64,000 nucleotides of DNA, taken from assembly GCA_965238125.1 (NCBI GenBank), contig OZ250179.1, forward strand, positions 2,542,001 to 2,606,000, written 5' to 3'. Positions 7,305-16,533 of this stretch are shown piece after piece. Position 1 is the stretch's first letter; each line of letters begins with the position of its first letter. The position numbers were made by a program, and so were the translations under genes. Source of the DNA: UBA6623 sp965238125 (lineage in GTDB: Bacteria; Acidobacteriota; Terriglobia; Bryobacterales; UBA6623). The notes beneath the pieces are model-generated. The model did no database searches. It saw nothing but the letters and a program-made list of their open reading frames with translations, and was not told the DNA's origin.

Positions 7305-8972
7305 CCAGGATTTCCATTTTGGCCCTGGCACACGGTCACAGGATACACCCCCGCTGCGCCGAATACCACGTCTTTTCGCGCTGAACCCTGCACATCACCT
7401 CCGCCGGTAGGCGCCAGGGCTCGTCCGTCCGCTCACAGACGTTGATTGAGCGGACTGAACGGCGCTCCGGCCGACACTGCTCCCTGCGAAACCTTTTTGG
7501 AGCCAAAAACTGTTGATCCTCGCCCGGGCAACGCTACCCACCCGGCACAGGCAGCGCCCAGATCCTATGCAGCATGTCACCGAACAGCCGCCGGTTCAGA
7601 TGCCCCTCCGCCAGCAGCAACCAGTAGTAGCGAGCATGCTTGACCAGCCGACCGCCGGTCTTCATCAACCTGTGTTGCAAACTCGTTAGCGACCAGCTTT
7701 TGATTCGCTGCGGCAGCCCTAGCCGCCGCCACAGGTTGCCCAGGTTGTAGGCCGGCACGCTGAGTTGCAGCCGTACCTCGTTGGCTCGGAAGCGGTGACA
7801 CGACAAGCGGGTCCAGTGCGTGGCCTGTTTGCCTTCTTTGATCCACTGCTCCGCCGTGCCGCGCTTGTTGTAGAACCGCACGACCGAGCGGCTCGGCAAG
7901 CTCATGCTCGTCACGACAAATCCGACGCGCGGGAATAGTTCGCCCTGGTGATGCTCGACCTTGGCGACAACTCGCCTTGCCTTCGACCAGCTCTCGGCCT
8001 GATAGCGAAAACTCTTGTAGCGCACTAGGGGCTTGGCGTTCGGCCTGCCCGGTGGCCGAAACAGGATGTCCTCGATCTCCAGCTCCAGGCTCTTGTTCGC
8101 CGGGATGCGAATCACGTAGTCCACGCCGCGCTCCTCCATCGCCTCGTAGATCTCGGGCTTGGCGAAGGCGGCGTCGGCGCGGAACGTCACCTGTTTGCCC
8201 TCCGCCTGTTGTCGTTCGATCTCCGGCAGTAGCAGCTCGTCCCAGTCCTCGGCGCTGTGCACGTTGCCGGGACGCAGCTTCGCGCCTAGGCAGTCGCCGT
8301 GCTGGTTGAACAGCAACAGCGGGTGATAGCAGAGGGACTCAAAATGGCCGTTGTAGGCACTGCCTTCCTGTTGGCCGTGGACGGGGCTCTCCGTGGAGTC
8401 CATGTCGAGCACCACGCGGTCTGAACCGTCGGGAGCTTCGGCTTGCGCGACCAGCTCCCGGTTCACTGCCATCAGCCCCAGCAAGTTCTCTTCGCTCGCC
8501 AGCATCTCCGTCTCGAAGCCATGCAGCGTCGAGGTCAAGGCTGCTCCGCGATCCCAGTTCCTCTTCGAGCCGATCAAGCGAAAGGTCGGATCGGCGGATA
8601 CTCGAACGGCGTCATTGAGGTCCTCGTAGCCAGCGAGTCGGCTGTAGACCGACTGCCGCAGCAGATCGGCCAGCGGGAACTTCTTGTTCAAGCCTTGTCG
8701 CGAGTCGCTGAGATGCTCGTCGATCAGCTTCCCGAGTCCGAGTCGTTCATCCAGTTCACGAACGAGAATCAGACCGCCATCCGAGGTGACTCGCGATCCT
8801 TGGAAATCGACTTTGAGAAATCCATTGAACGTGAGCTGAAACGGCTTGTTTTCTTTTTCACCCATCGGGTGTTGACCTCCATGGCGTCCTTATCGGGCTC
8901 TAGCCCCTATCAATAAAGACGCTGAAGGTCGCTGGATGGTCTGAAGCTCATACATCAAATTGAAAATGCGGG
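7305..8972 (-). mobile_element. IS1380-family element, copy 1
   Basis: 1668 bp with imperfect ends: CCAGGATTTCCATTTTGG (downstream end, 7305) and, inverted, CCCGCATTTTCAATTTGA (upstream end, 8972). Transposase on the minus strand. Flanks are not a matched 5-bp duplication when taken at the IS ends (CTAAA against TTCAG); the right flank TTCAG instead matches 4912-4916, which reveals the larger unit. A two-base insertion (CACACGG against CACGG in other copies) lies near 7328. Confidence 0.92.
7534..8865 (-). CDS. IS1380-family transposase (copy 1)
   Basis: 443 residues, DDE-type transposase. The ATG at 8865 starts MGEKENKPFQLTF. Acidic residues in the expected order are VVLDMDSTESP (first Asp), FRADAAFAKPEIYE (second Asp) and the late Glu in GTAEQWIKEGKQA, with the family's Y-x2-R-G-x2-E-like region represented by YNKRGTAEQWIKEGK. 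Intact. Differs from copies 3-5 by Pro for Ala in NKKFPLADLL. Downstream hairpins at 7427-7455 and next to the stop may end transcription. Confidence 0.92.
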   Translation of the reverse strand: MGEKENKPFQLTFNGFLKVDFQGSRVTSDGGLILVRELDERLGLGKLIDEHLSDSRQGLNKKFPLADLLRQSVYSRLAGYEDLNDAVRVSADPTFRLIGSKRNWDRGAALTSTLHGFETEMLASEENLLGLMAVNRELVAQAEAPDGSDRVVLDMDSTESPVHGQQEGSAYNGHFESLCYHPLLLFNQHGDCLGAKLRPGNVHSAEDWDELLLPEIERQQAEGKQVTFRADAAFAKPEIYEAMEERGVDYVIRIPANKSLELEIEDILFRPPGRPNAKPLVRYKSFRYQAESWSKARRVVAKVEHHQGELFPRVGFVVTSMSLPSRSVVRFYNKRGTAEQWIKEGKQATHWTRLSCHRFRANEVRLQLSVPAYNLGNLWRRLGLPQRIKSWSLTSLQHRLMKTGGRLVKHARYYWLLLAEGHLNRRLFGDMLHRIWALPVPGG

Positions 8973-9362
8973 TTCAGAGGACTTCTCGATCCTCACTACG
9001 TTGGATATCGCAACGGGATGCTTGCCGCCGACTCTCCCATAGGCGTGTTCCTGACCGCCGGACTGGTGCTCATCGCAGCCTCTCTTGCAGCCGTCGTGGC
9101 CGCATCGAACTCCGTCGGTCGCCCGATCCTACTCGTAGCAATCATCGACGGCGTCTTTCTCGCTAACACGACAGTGTCCTTTCTACACCAGCTTGGAACA
9201 CGTCGGGACTTTGAAATCCAGTTCGGTGAATTCCTGACGATTCCGAGTGCCGTCGGTGTTGTCCTTACGCTTCTGCTCTTTATCGTTCCTCTATTAGGAG
9301 CGACGGTATGGGCCGGCCGGAGGGCTCGCCTCAGAATGGAAGCTCCTCACCGGCTTCCTTAA
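8973..9362 (+). pseudogene. Small multi-spanning membrane protein, 3' part
   Basis: Continuation of the gene begun at 4762. Codons from 8979 read GLLDPHYVGYRNG and then three strongly hydrophobic segments (residues containing FLTAGLVLIAASLAAVVAA, LLVAIIDGVFLA, and VGVVLTLLLFIVPLLGATVWAG). An ATG at 9018 could allow translation of a shortened 114-residue product. Overlaps the convergent aminotransferase gene by 32 bases. No known family recognised. Confidence 0.75.
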
Positions 9363-10236
9363 CCCAATCTTGATGCAGTTCGCGGAGACGCGTGGTTATG
9401 GGGCCGGCGGCGCCGTCTCCGATGCGACGGCCGTCGACATCGAGCACCGGCGTCAACTCGCCCATCGTCCCGGTTGTGAACATTTCATCGGCAGTGTAGA
9501 CCTCGGTCAGCGAAACGTTGCGTTCGGTGAGAGGTATTGCCTCGCGGCGCGCCATCGCGATCACCGTTCCGCGGGTGATGCCGGGCAGGCAGCTATCGGC
9601 GTGAGGCGTCAGGACGGTTCCCCGTTTGACCAGAAAGACGTTGGTGGCGTTGGTCTCGGAGACGAAACCGTTTAGATCCAGCATCAGGGCGTCGTCGGCG
9701 GCGGCATGGTTGGCTTCGATCTTGGCCAGGATGTTGTTGATCAGATTGTTGTGGTGGATCTTCGAATCAAGGCACTGCGGGTTGTTGCGGCGGACCGACG
9801 AGGTGATCAGGCGGATTCCCGATTCGTCGTAGACCGGAAGCTTCCATTCCGCCAAGACGATCAGACAGGGGCCGTATTGGTTGAAGTGCGGGCTCATGCC
9901 GGAGGTGACTTTCATCCCCCTGGTCAAAGTCAGGCGGATGTGGGCGCCGTCGCGCATGCCGTTGGCCTTGAGGGTTGCAAAGACGGCGTGCTTGACCTGG
10001 TCGCGGGTGGGAACCTCGGCGAAGGCCATGGCGTGGGCGGAAGCGAACAAGCGGTCAAGGTGAGCGTCGAAGTCGGCGATGCGACCGTCGTAGACGCGCA
10101 GGCCTTCCCATACGGCGTCGCCGCCTTGGACCGAGCTGTCGAAAACGGAGACCTTAGCCTCGTCGCGGTGTTTGAGTCCTTCGCCGACCCAGACTTGAAT
10201 GTCGGCGTTGCGGGGATCGGGAAGTTGCGGAGGCAT
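9331..10236 (-). CDS. Class IV PLP aminotransferase (branched-chain / D-amino acid aminotransferase type)
   Basis: 301 residues from ATG at 10236. Fold-type IV transaminase: the PLP-binding lysine is K159 in CLDSKIHHNN, the conserved acidic residue pairing with the pyridine nitrogen is in GFVSETNATNVFLV (about residue 192), and the phosphate-binding LPGITRG motif follows. VFDSSVQGGDAVWEGLRVYDG is the usual N-terminal substrate-side segment. Closest shape is IlvE or D-alanine aminotransferase; the substrate cannot be fixed by eye. The reading upstream to 10323 passes through hairpin repeat A and is not used as the start. It has no operon partner here. Confidence 0.85.
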   Translation of the reverse strand: MPPQLPDPRNADIQVWVGEGLKHRDEAKVSVFDSSVQGGDAVWEGLRVYDGRIADFDAHLDRLFASAHAMAFAEVPTRDQVKHAVFATLKANGMRDGAHIRLTLTRGMKVTSGMSPHFNQYGPCLIVLAEWKLPVYDESGIRLITSSVRRNNPQCLDSKIHHNNLINNILAKIEANHAAADDALMLDLNGFVSETNATNVFLVKRGTVLTPHADSCLPGITRGTVIAMARREAIPLTERNVSLTEVYTADEMFTTGTMGELTPVLDVDGRRIGDGAAGPITTRLRELHQDWVKEAGEELPF

Positions 10237-10300
10237 AAGACACAGATTAGCGCGGTGGGGGGACTCGCGATCGGCTGGGGTGACAGTTTTCGGTTGGCGG

Positions 10301-10332
10301 GTAACCGGCTGAGAGCCGGTCACAACTGTTGA
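10301..10332. repeat. Two-hairpin repeat family A, left half (split by MITE and intron)
   Basis: ACCGGCTGAGAGCCGGT forms a perfect hairpin followed by CACAACTGTTGA. The right half, GACCGGCACGAGTGCCGGTC, is at 12459-12478. An undivided copy with the same 13-base spacer length lies at 35155-35210, so this copy has been opened at CTAG. Confidence 0.8.
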
Positions 10333-10573
10333 CTAGCCCGCTTTTCTCACCGCGTGGCGAGGCAAAGTGCATGAAAGGTCCGTCAGTACGAGGCGCGCGC
10401 CGCTTGACGCGCGGAGGCGTACTTGAACAGTACGGTGAGCACGGCGAGCAAGCGCAACGAAGTAATGGCGGGCCTATCGTGTGCTTTGCTCGTCAGGCGG
10501 GTAGAGTCGAGGACGGGCGCGGGTGCTCTTGACGCCGGAGGCGTCGTGGTCCCGTTTCCCGTCCCCGCTCATC

Positions 10574-10606
<33 letters not shown>

Positions 10607-10624
10607 TCCGACCGGCTTCCTCCC

Positions 10625-11944
10625 TCAAGCTGTCGCAGGCGGCGGACCCAAGTGCATCCGGCGCAGGCGGACCACGCCTAGCTTGCCGAACACCACCTGG
10701 TCGCTAAACTGCCGGGCGCCGCGCGACGACACCTTCCTCCGCCTCCGCATAAATCCTCGCACTCGCTCGCACACGTGGTTGTCCACCGCCCGATACGCCA
10801 TCAGCCGGGTGCCATAAGAGAAGTAATTCGACCAGCCCACCAACACTCGGTTAAGCCGTCCGCTCACTTCTTCCCAGCGCCCCACTTCAGCCGGACGCAA
10901 CAGCGCATGCACCTTCCGCTTCAACCGTGCCACGCTCTTCTTCGACGGACTCGCTCCCAAATACCAATGACCGTCCTTCTTGAAACGATGCGGCCCGAAC
11001 GTGTATCCCAGAAAGTCAAACCGCTCCTGCTTCGCTCGCACCAACTTCGTCTTCTCCCGGTTCAGGGTCAGCCCGATCCGCGTCATCGTCCGCTCGGTCC
11101 ACTCCAGCGCCTCGGCTGCGCCGCCGCGGCTGAGAATCACGAAGTCATCCGCATAGTTAATGATCACGGCTCGAAACTCACTTCCCTTCCCCGTTCGCCG
11201 CCAATGCTTCAGAAAACGGTTCATGTACAGATTGGCCAACAAGGGACTGATCACGCCACCCTGCGGGGTGCCGCGCTTGCTCCGCTTGCCGCACGTCATC
11301 CGCCGGTTCCCGTTCTCATCCCGCCCTTCGACCGGCGTCTTTAACCACATCTTGATGACGTGTAAGACTTGCCGGTCCGAAATACGCCGCGCCACGCATT
11401 CGAGCAACTCGGCGTGCGGAATCGTATCGAAGTACTTCGACAAATCGGCGTCGACTACATCGGTGTAGCCTCCACACAGCAGTTTATGCACTCTCCGGAT
11501 CGCGTCGTGCGCGCTCCGTTTCGGCCGGTAGCCATAGGCCTCCGGGTCCAAATCCGCCTCGAAGATCGGCTCGATCACCAGCTTGGCAGCGGTTTGCGCC
11601 ACACGGTCCCGAAGGGTCGGGATGCCGAGCGGACGCTCGCCGCCGCCGGGCTTGGGAATCATCACCCGTCGCACCGGCCGAGGCCGGTAGCTCTTCGAGC
11701 GCAAGTCTTGTTGCAGGCTTCGCAACCACTCCTGGCGGCCTTGGAATTCGATCTGTTCAAACGTCACGCCGTCCACTCCCGCAGCCCCGCCGTTGGCCTT
11801 TGCCATCCGGTAGGCGTGCTCGAGAATGTCCCCGCGCCAGACCTTGTCCCAGAGCTGATAGAAGCGGAAGTTCGGCTCCTGCTTCGCTTTGAGATAAAGC
11901 TTCTTCTGTAGGGTCCTGATCTTTTCCGGCGTTGCCAGACTCAT
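10625..11944 (-). CDS. ltrA: Group II intron-encoded reverse transcriptase / maturase
   Basis: 439 residues from the ATG at 11944 (MSLATPEKIRTLQ); the frame is open to 12145 but the upstream part does not resemble the family. Reverse transcriptase blocks are in order: GVDGVTFEQIE, KPGGGERPLGIPTLRDRVAQ, DADLSKYFDTIPH, GTPQGGVISPLLANLYM, then the catalytic INYADDFVILS. The maturase (X) domain follows (LNRVLVGWSNYFSYGT). No HNH endonuclease domain is present at the C-terminus, so insertion would depend on replication-linked target use. Intact. Confidence 0.95.
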   Translation of the reverse strand: MSLATPEKIRTLQKKLYLKAKQEPNFRFYQLWDKVWRGDILEHAYRMAKANGGAAGVDGVTFEQIEFQGRQEWLRSLQQDLRSKSYRPRPVRRVMIPKPGGGERPLGIPTLRDRVAQTAAKLVIEPIFEADLDPEAYGYRPKRSAHDAIRRVHKLLCGGYTDVVDADLSKYFDTIPHAELLECVARRISDRQVLHVIKMWLKTPVEGRDENGNRRMTCGKRSKRGTPQGGVISPLLANLYMNRFLKHWRRTGKGSEFRAVIINYADDFVILSRGGAAEALEWTERTMTRIGLTLNREKTKLVRAKQERFDFLGYTFGPHRFKKDGHWYLGASPSKKSVARLKRKVHALLRPAEVGRWEEVSGRLNRVLVGWSNYFSYGTRLMAYRAVDNHVCERVRGFMRRRRKVSSRGARQFSDQVVFGKLGVVRLRRMHLGPPPATA

Positions 11945-12458
11945 GTCAATCGCCTGATCCGACTCGGCTTCCGAAGCGTGCCGGAAGGCAGGGCCCTTCG
12001 CTCCCCCGGCGTTACCCAGCTTCCGCGCTACTACGGCCCTGTCCGACTCCCCGTCGAGTCCGCCCTCCTTACCGAGGACGGCGGAGTTGCGAACTCCACC
12101 CGCCGGGGCCTCCCTTTCTGCACTGCGGTCTCCCTTGGCTGACATGCCGTGCCCACTACCCCGGCGGACCGAACCGGTGCGCGTGTCGGTTGCTTCCCGG
12201 TTCGTGCGGCCTTCCCCGTATCTCAGGCGGGTCGGCGTCCGCGACTTCCCTTTCGAGGCCTGCTCAGGCTTACTGCGCGTTACGGCCTGTCGGCTTGCTC
12301 GCCCGGCTTTCTCCGGACTTTGTCACGAGGCTTCCGCTCGGCCGATTACTCGACCAAGCCGCTCGTCAGCTTCCATGCCTACCGACAACTACATGGGTGG
12401 GCTCCTTCCTCCCACAGGGTGTCCGCGCCGAAAAGGCGCACTGAGAAATGCGGGCTAG

Positions 12459-12478
12459 GACCGGCACGAGTGCCGGTC
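12459..12478. repeat. Two-hairpin repeat family A, right half
   Basis: GACCGGCACGAGTGCCGGTC, a perfect hairpin, identical to 35191-35210. It belongs with the left half at 10301. Confidence 0.8.
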
Positions 12479-12510
12479 GCCGATCTTCTCGGAGACGGTC
12501 GAACAGGTCT

Positions 12511-14296
12511 TCAACCTGGTGCCTTGCGGGGGCGCGGATCCACCGCGGCGGGGAGAGTTAGGGTGAACAGGCTGCCTTTTCCGAGGGCGCTTGTGACCGT
12601 CAAGCCGCCGCCCATGGCTTGGGCGGTGTCGCGGGCCAGGCTTAGGCCAAGCCCGGCGCCCTGAATCTGTGCATCTTGGGCGACTCGGCCGCGATAGAAG
12701 GGATCGAAGATGTGCGCCAGGTCTCGCCGCTCAATCCCGAGGCCGCGGTCCTCGATCGCAAAGTGTACCTCCAGACCGTCACGGGACCCGTTAGGCGACG
12801 ACGAGGCCGAAGCTCGTACACCCATCCATTTCGCCTTGCCGCCGTATTTCAAGGCATTGTTGATCAGGTTTTCGAGGATCTGCCCCAGCGCCCTGAGGTC
12901 GGCCGAAACCGCGGGGAGATCTTCCTCGATCTGAGTATCGACGGTGAAACCGGCCTCTTTGATCGCCGCCGAAGTCTCCTCGATAGCGGCGTTGACGGCT
13001 TCGGCCGGCGCGAGCGGGCGCAGGTCGTAGGAAACTGAATCCGCCTCCGACGCCGCGAAGCGCAAGGTCTGCTCGACCATCGTCGAGAGCCGACGCCCGT
13101 GGTTTCGAATCAACGCACCGTATTCGCGTATCTTTTCGGGCGAATCGACGACGCCGGCCGCCAAGTTATCGGCGGCTGAGCGAATCACCGCCAGCGGCGT
13201 CTTGAGTTCGTGCGAAACGCCGGCGACGAAATCCATTTGCAGTTTCGCCAGACGTTGGGCGCGATTGCTGGAGACCAGGATCATCCCCATCGTCAGACCC
13301 AACACCAAGAGAATGCCGAGACCGACCGCCAGGTTGCGCCGCCGAAACGATTCCGCCACGGCATCGAGAGAGCCCTCGGGGTGCTTCACGGCGAGTACCC
13401 AACGGCCCCCGGGGGCGGCGACTACCGGCGGACCACCGCGGCGGAACCCGCGACGCCGGCCGCAGCCTTCGGGACCCGGACCGACCAAGCGTCGAGCGCG
13501 CTCGGCGAAGACGGCGGGATCGAACGCCAAGGGAACGCGCATCTCGGCATCGGCGAACGAGTCGGCGGTCAGCTCGGGGTTCGACGAGAAGAGCATCGTT
13601 GACGGTGTCGAGGCGCCGCCGGCGGCGCTTCCCGCTGCATCTTCGAGAAAGACGGCTACCTCATAGACGAAACCCGGCTCGCCCACGAAGTGTCTCGTCG
13701 CCAACTCGGGCAGCATTTGTTCTCCGAGAAATGCTCGATCCAACTCAAGCAGCAAATAAGCCGGGAGCGGGCGCGCGCCGGCGCGAAACAGACGCCGCTC
13801 GGAGGGTCGCGGGGGCTGGGGGATCATCAACAATCCAATGCGCGCGACGAGAAGGGGCCTGCCAAAACCCATTCGCGGCGGCCGCTCCCCGTCAGCGGTA
13901 CCGCGATTGAGATAACGTCGCGCGGCGTCGAAATGCTCGGGCCACTCGACCTCGGTAAACTGCTCGGCCTCCCGGTCTAGTTGGGAAATATGGGCTTCCC
14001 CGCCCTGGCGCATCTCGGCGAAAAACACTTGCTTGAGCAGATCCGGATAGGACGCGGTTTGCCGCCAGGCTTCCCATCGGCCGGTGTAGAGGGTGCCGCT
14101 TCGCTCCCTCATGGAGCGGAAATCGGGGCGGAAGGCGGCGCCCAGGGTGAACAGCTCGCGGTTCAGTTCCGCCTGAAACTGACGCACGGCGGTGCCCATG
14201 GCGGCCTGCATGCGTTGGCGGTGACCGCGGCTGACCTCGCTGATCCAGCGGTACTGCAACCACGCCAAGATCAACAGGGTGAGAGTCAGCCCCAAG
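12511..14296 (-). pseudogene. Membrane sensor histidine kinase, main part (5' end cut off by IS1380)
   Basis: The frame begins inside the first membrane helix (LTLTLLILAWLQYRWI) and ends with a complete kinase core. After a periplasmic sensor region of about 300 residues comes a second membrane helix (LAVGLGILLVLGLTMGMIL, near 13280). Then the HisKA box FVAGVSHELKTPLAVIR, N box ILENLINNALKYGG, and HATPase G boxes DRGLGIE and GAGLGLSLAR. The original start lies at 16023 across the IS. Removing the IS and one CCAAG restores a 613-residue reading frame. A TTG at 14295 exists but would leave the helix without its start and has no clear ribosome-binding site. No response regulator is adjacent. Confidence 0.88.
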
Positions 14297-15962
14297 TCCG
14301 GATTTCCACTTTAGTTTCGGTTCTGCTAACCATCGGGTGGACTCGGACGCCTTTATTTATGCGGGCTTGAAAGCACTCAAGGCGCTGAGGAGATCAACAC
14401 CCAATGGGTGAAAAAGAAAACAAACCGTTTCAGCTCACCTTCAATGGATTTCTCAAGGTCGATTTCCAAGGATCGCGAGTCACCTCGGATGGCGGGCTGA
14501 TTCTCATTCGCGAACTGGACGAACGACTCGGACTAGGCAAGCTGATAGACGAGCATCTGACGGATTCGCGGCAAGGCTCGAACAAGAAGTTCCCGTTCGT
14601 CGATCTGCTGCGACAGTCGGTCTACTCCCGCTTGGCGGGCTACGAGGATCTCAACGACGCCGTTCGTGTCTCCGCCGATCCAACCTTTCGGCTGATTGGC
14701 TCGAAGAAGAACTGGGATCGCGGCGCGGCGCTGACCTCCCGGCTGCAGAGCTTCGAGACCGCCATGCTCGCCGGCGACGAGAATCTGATCGGGCTGATGG
14801 CGGTGAACCGCGAGTTGATCGCGCAAGCCGAGGCCGGTGATGACTCCGAGTGCGTCGTGCTGGACATGGACTCTACCGAGAGCCCCGTCCACGGCCGGCA
14901 GGAAGGCAGCGCCTACAACGGCCACTTCGAGTCGGTCTGCTACCACCCACTGTTGCTGTTCAACCAGCACGGCGATTGCTTGGCGGCAAAGTTGCGACCG
15001 GGCAACGTGTCCAGCGCCGAGGACTGGGACGAGCTGCTGCTGCCGGAAATCGAACGCCAACAGGCGGAGGGCAAACAGGTGACGTTCCGGGCCGATGCCG
15101 CCTTCGCCAAGCCGGATATTTACGAGACGTTGGAGGAGCGCGGCGTGGACTACGTGATTCGCATCCCGGCCAACAAGAGCCTGGAGCTGGAGATCGAAGA
15201 TATCCTGTTTCGTCCGCCGGGCAGGCCGAGCGCAAAGCCCCTGGTGCGCTACAGGAGCTTTCGGTATCAGGCCGCGAGCTGGTCGAAGTCCCGGCGGGTT
15301 GTTGCGAAGGTCGAGCATCACCAAGGTGAGTTGTTTCCTCGCGTTGGTTTCATCGTCACGAGCATGGCCTTGCCGAGCCGCTCGCTGGTGCGGTTCTACA
15401 ACAAGCGCGGCACGGCGGAGCAGTGGATCAAGGAAGGCAAACAAGCGACGCATTGGACAAGGCTGTCATGCCATCGGTTCCGGGCCAACGAAGTGCGACT
15501 GCAACTCAGCGTGCTGGCCTATAACCTGGGGAATCTATGGCGGAGGCTCGGGCTGCCGCAACGGATCAAGAGCTGGTCGCTGACGAGCTTGCAACAGCGG
15601 CTGATGAAGACGGGCGGTAGGCTGGTCAAGCATGCGCGGTACTATTGGCTGCTGTTGGCCGAAGGACATCTGAACCGGCGGCTGTTCGGCGACATGCTGC
15701 ATAGGATCTGGGCGCTGCCTGTGCCGGGTGGGTAGCGTTGCCCGGGCGAGGATCAACAGTTTTTGGCTCCAAAAAGGTTTCGCAGGGAGCAGTGTCGGCC
15801 AGAGCGCCGTTCAGTCCGCTCAATCAACGTCTGTGAGCGGACGGACGAGCCCTGGCGCCTACCGGCGGAGGTGATGTGCAGGGTTCAGCGCGAAAAGACG
15901 TGGTATTCGGCGCAGCGGGGGTGTATCCTGTGACCGTGCCAGGGCCAAAATGGAAATCCTGG
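14297..15962 (+). mobile_element. IS1380-family element, copy 2 (divergent, mosaic)
   Basis: 1666 bp, ends TCCGGATTTCCACTTTAG (14297) and, inverted, CCAGGATTTCCATTTTGG (15962). Flanked by the direct repeat CCAAG (14292-14296, 15963-15967), so this is a simple insertion. The transposase gene and 5' end differ clearly from the other four copies, yet the last 272 bases (15691-15962) differ from copy 4 at only one position. Confidence 0.93.
14404..15735 (+). CDS. IS1380-family transposase (copy 2)
   Basis: 443 residues, same length and motifs as copy 1 (VVLDMDSTESP, FRADAAFAKPDIYE, GTAEQWIKEGKQ). Amino-acid differences from the other copies are scattered (for example NKKFPFVDLL, LQSFETAMLAGDENLIG, SECVVLD), mostly conservative. 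Intact, so it could act on the other copies if end recognition allows. Confidence 0.92.
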   Translation: MGEKENKPFQLTFNGFLKVDFQGSRVTSDGGLILIRELDERLGLGKLIDEHLTDSRQGSNKKFPFVDLLRQSVYSRLAGYEDLNDAVRVSADPTFRLIGSKKNWDRGAALTSRLQSFETAMLAGDENLIGLMAVNRELIAQAEAGDDSECVVLDMDSTESPVHGRQEGSAYNGHFESVCYHPLLLFNQHGDCLAAKLRPGNVSSAEDWDELLLPEIERQQAEGKQVTFRADAAFAKPDIYETLEERGVDYVIRIPANKSLELEIEDILFRPPGRPSAKPLVRYRSFRYQAASWSKSRRVVAKVEHHQGELFPRVGFIVTSMALPSRSLVRFYNKRGTAEQWIKEGKQATHWTRLSCHRFRANEVRLQLSVLAYNLGNLWRRLGLPQRIKSWSLTSLQQRLMKTGGRLVKHARYYWLLLAEGHLNRRLFGDMLHRIWALPVPGG

Positions 15963-16023
15963 CCAAGACGGCGATCGTCGCTCGCAGCGAAGAATGGCGG
16001 CCGGCCTTCATTGTTTCGAGCAT
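15963..16023 (-). pseudogene. Sensor histidine kinase, 5' fragment
   Basis: From ATG at 16023 (or 16011) the minus strand encodes MLETMKAGRHSSLRATIAVL, a basic stretch followed by the first half of a membrane helix, then meets the IS at the duplicated CCAAG. It joins in frame to the part at 14296. No strong ribosome-binding site is seen before either ATG. Confidence 0.75.
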
Positions 16024-16142
16024 AGGTTTGTTGGCGCCCGACCGCAAGAGAGGCGGGTGGCGGACGGCGCTGGAGGGCGGATTAGGCTGTAGTTTTTGCA
16101 AAGTGTTAACAAGTCGCTAGTGCCACGACCGCTCGAAAAAGC

Positions 16143-16289
16143 TTGTTTGGATGCAAAGCACTATTCTTGAGTGAGCGCATCGCGTGGCGATGCGGCTCTG
16201 GTTGGCAAGTGGTTTCCTCCGCAACGGCGGATCGAAGCCTTCTCAACAAGGTCGGGGAAAGGTGTCTTTTCACGTGGTCTGAGTACTAG
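16143..16289. repeat. Dispersed repeat E (copy 1)
   Basis: Starts TTGTTTGGATGCAAAGC and ends GTGGTCTGAGTACTAG; contains the hairpin CCGCATCG/CGATGCGG in slightly altered form (CGCATCGCGTGGCGATGCGG). The same sequence with an internal deletion of about 23 bases occurs at 58921-59044, where it ends on the stop codon of the outer-membrane receptor gene. The copy here may be the relic 3' end of a lost paralogue. The surrounding gap 16024-16533 holds no gene. Confidence 0.75.
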
Positions 16290-16400
16290 CGAGGAGGCTG
16301 TCGGCTGCTTTTCCAGAGCAACCTTGGTGACGGTGGGTGCGTCGGTATTCGAAGAGACGGTGAGCGGGAGGTCTCCGCGGTTATATGGGGATCGGTCGAT

Positions 16401-16427
16401 GGGCAGGCCTGGAGACCTGCCCCACTG
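16401..16427. repeat. Hairpin repeat D (copy 1)
   Basis: GGGCAGGCCTGGAGACCTGCCC followed by CACTG; near-perfect palindrome. Other copies at 18607-18633 and 55908-55932. Confidence 0.75.
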
Positions 16428-16533
16428 GGTTGGGCTTTTCGGACGTAATGGGGGGGAAGTTTTTTTGGGGCTCGGGGGAAAAGTGGGCTGGGCGGTGATT
16501 TGGTAAGTTGGGAAAAGCTACCGTTATATACAG

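Larger units (their letters stand above)
4917..8972. mobile_element. ISEcp1-like transposition unit 1: IS1380 copy plus 2.4 kb of captured DNA
   Basis: A 4056-bp block inserted into the membrane-protein gene and flanked by the 5-bp repeat TTCAG (4912-4916, 8973-8977). Its right end is the true IS1380 upstream end (8972). Its left end is not the other IS end, which lies internally at 7305, but TCCACATCGCC at 4917, a weak match to the IS end (compare TCCGGATTTCC at 14297). The cargo 4917-7304 carries a secreted-protein gene, a membrane-protein gene and a short J-domain gene. The layout matches ISEcp1-type one-ended transposition, in which the element takes DNA lying downstream of its transposase. 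Target-gene continuity is seen directly; the mechanism is inferred from the family. Confidence 0.8.

Noticed and set aside
14533..15453. Open frame of 306 codons antisense to the IS1380 transposase
   Set aside because: Shadow frame; recurs with changes and breaks in the other copies, as expected for non-coding.
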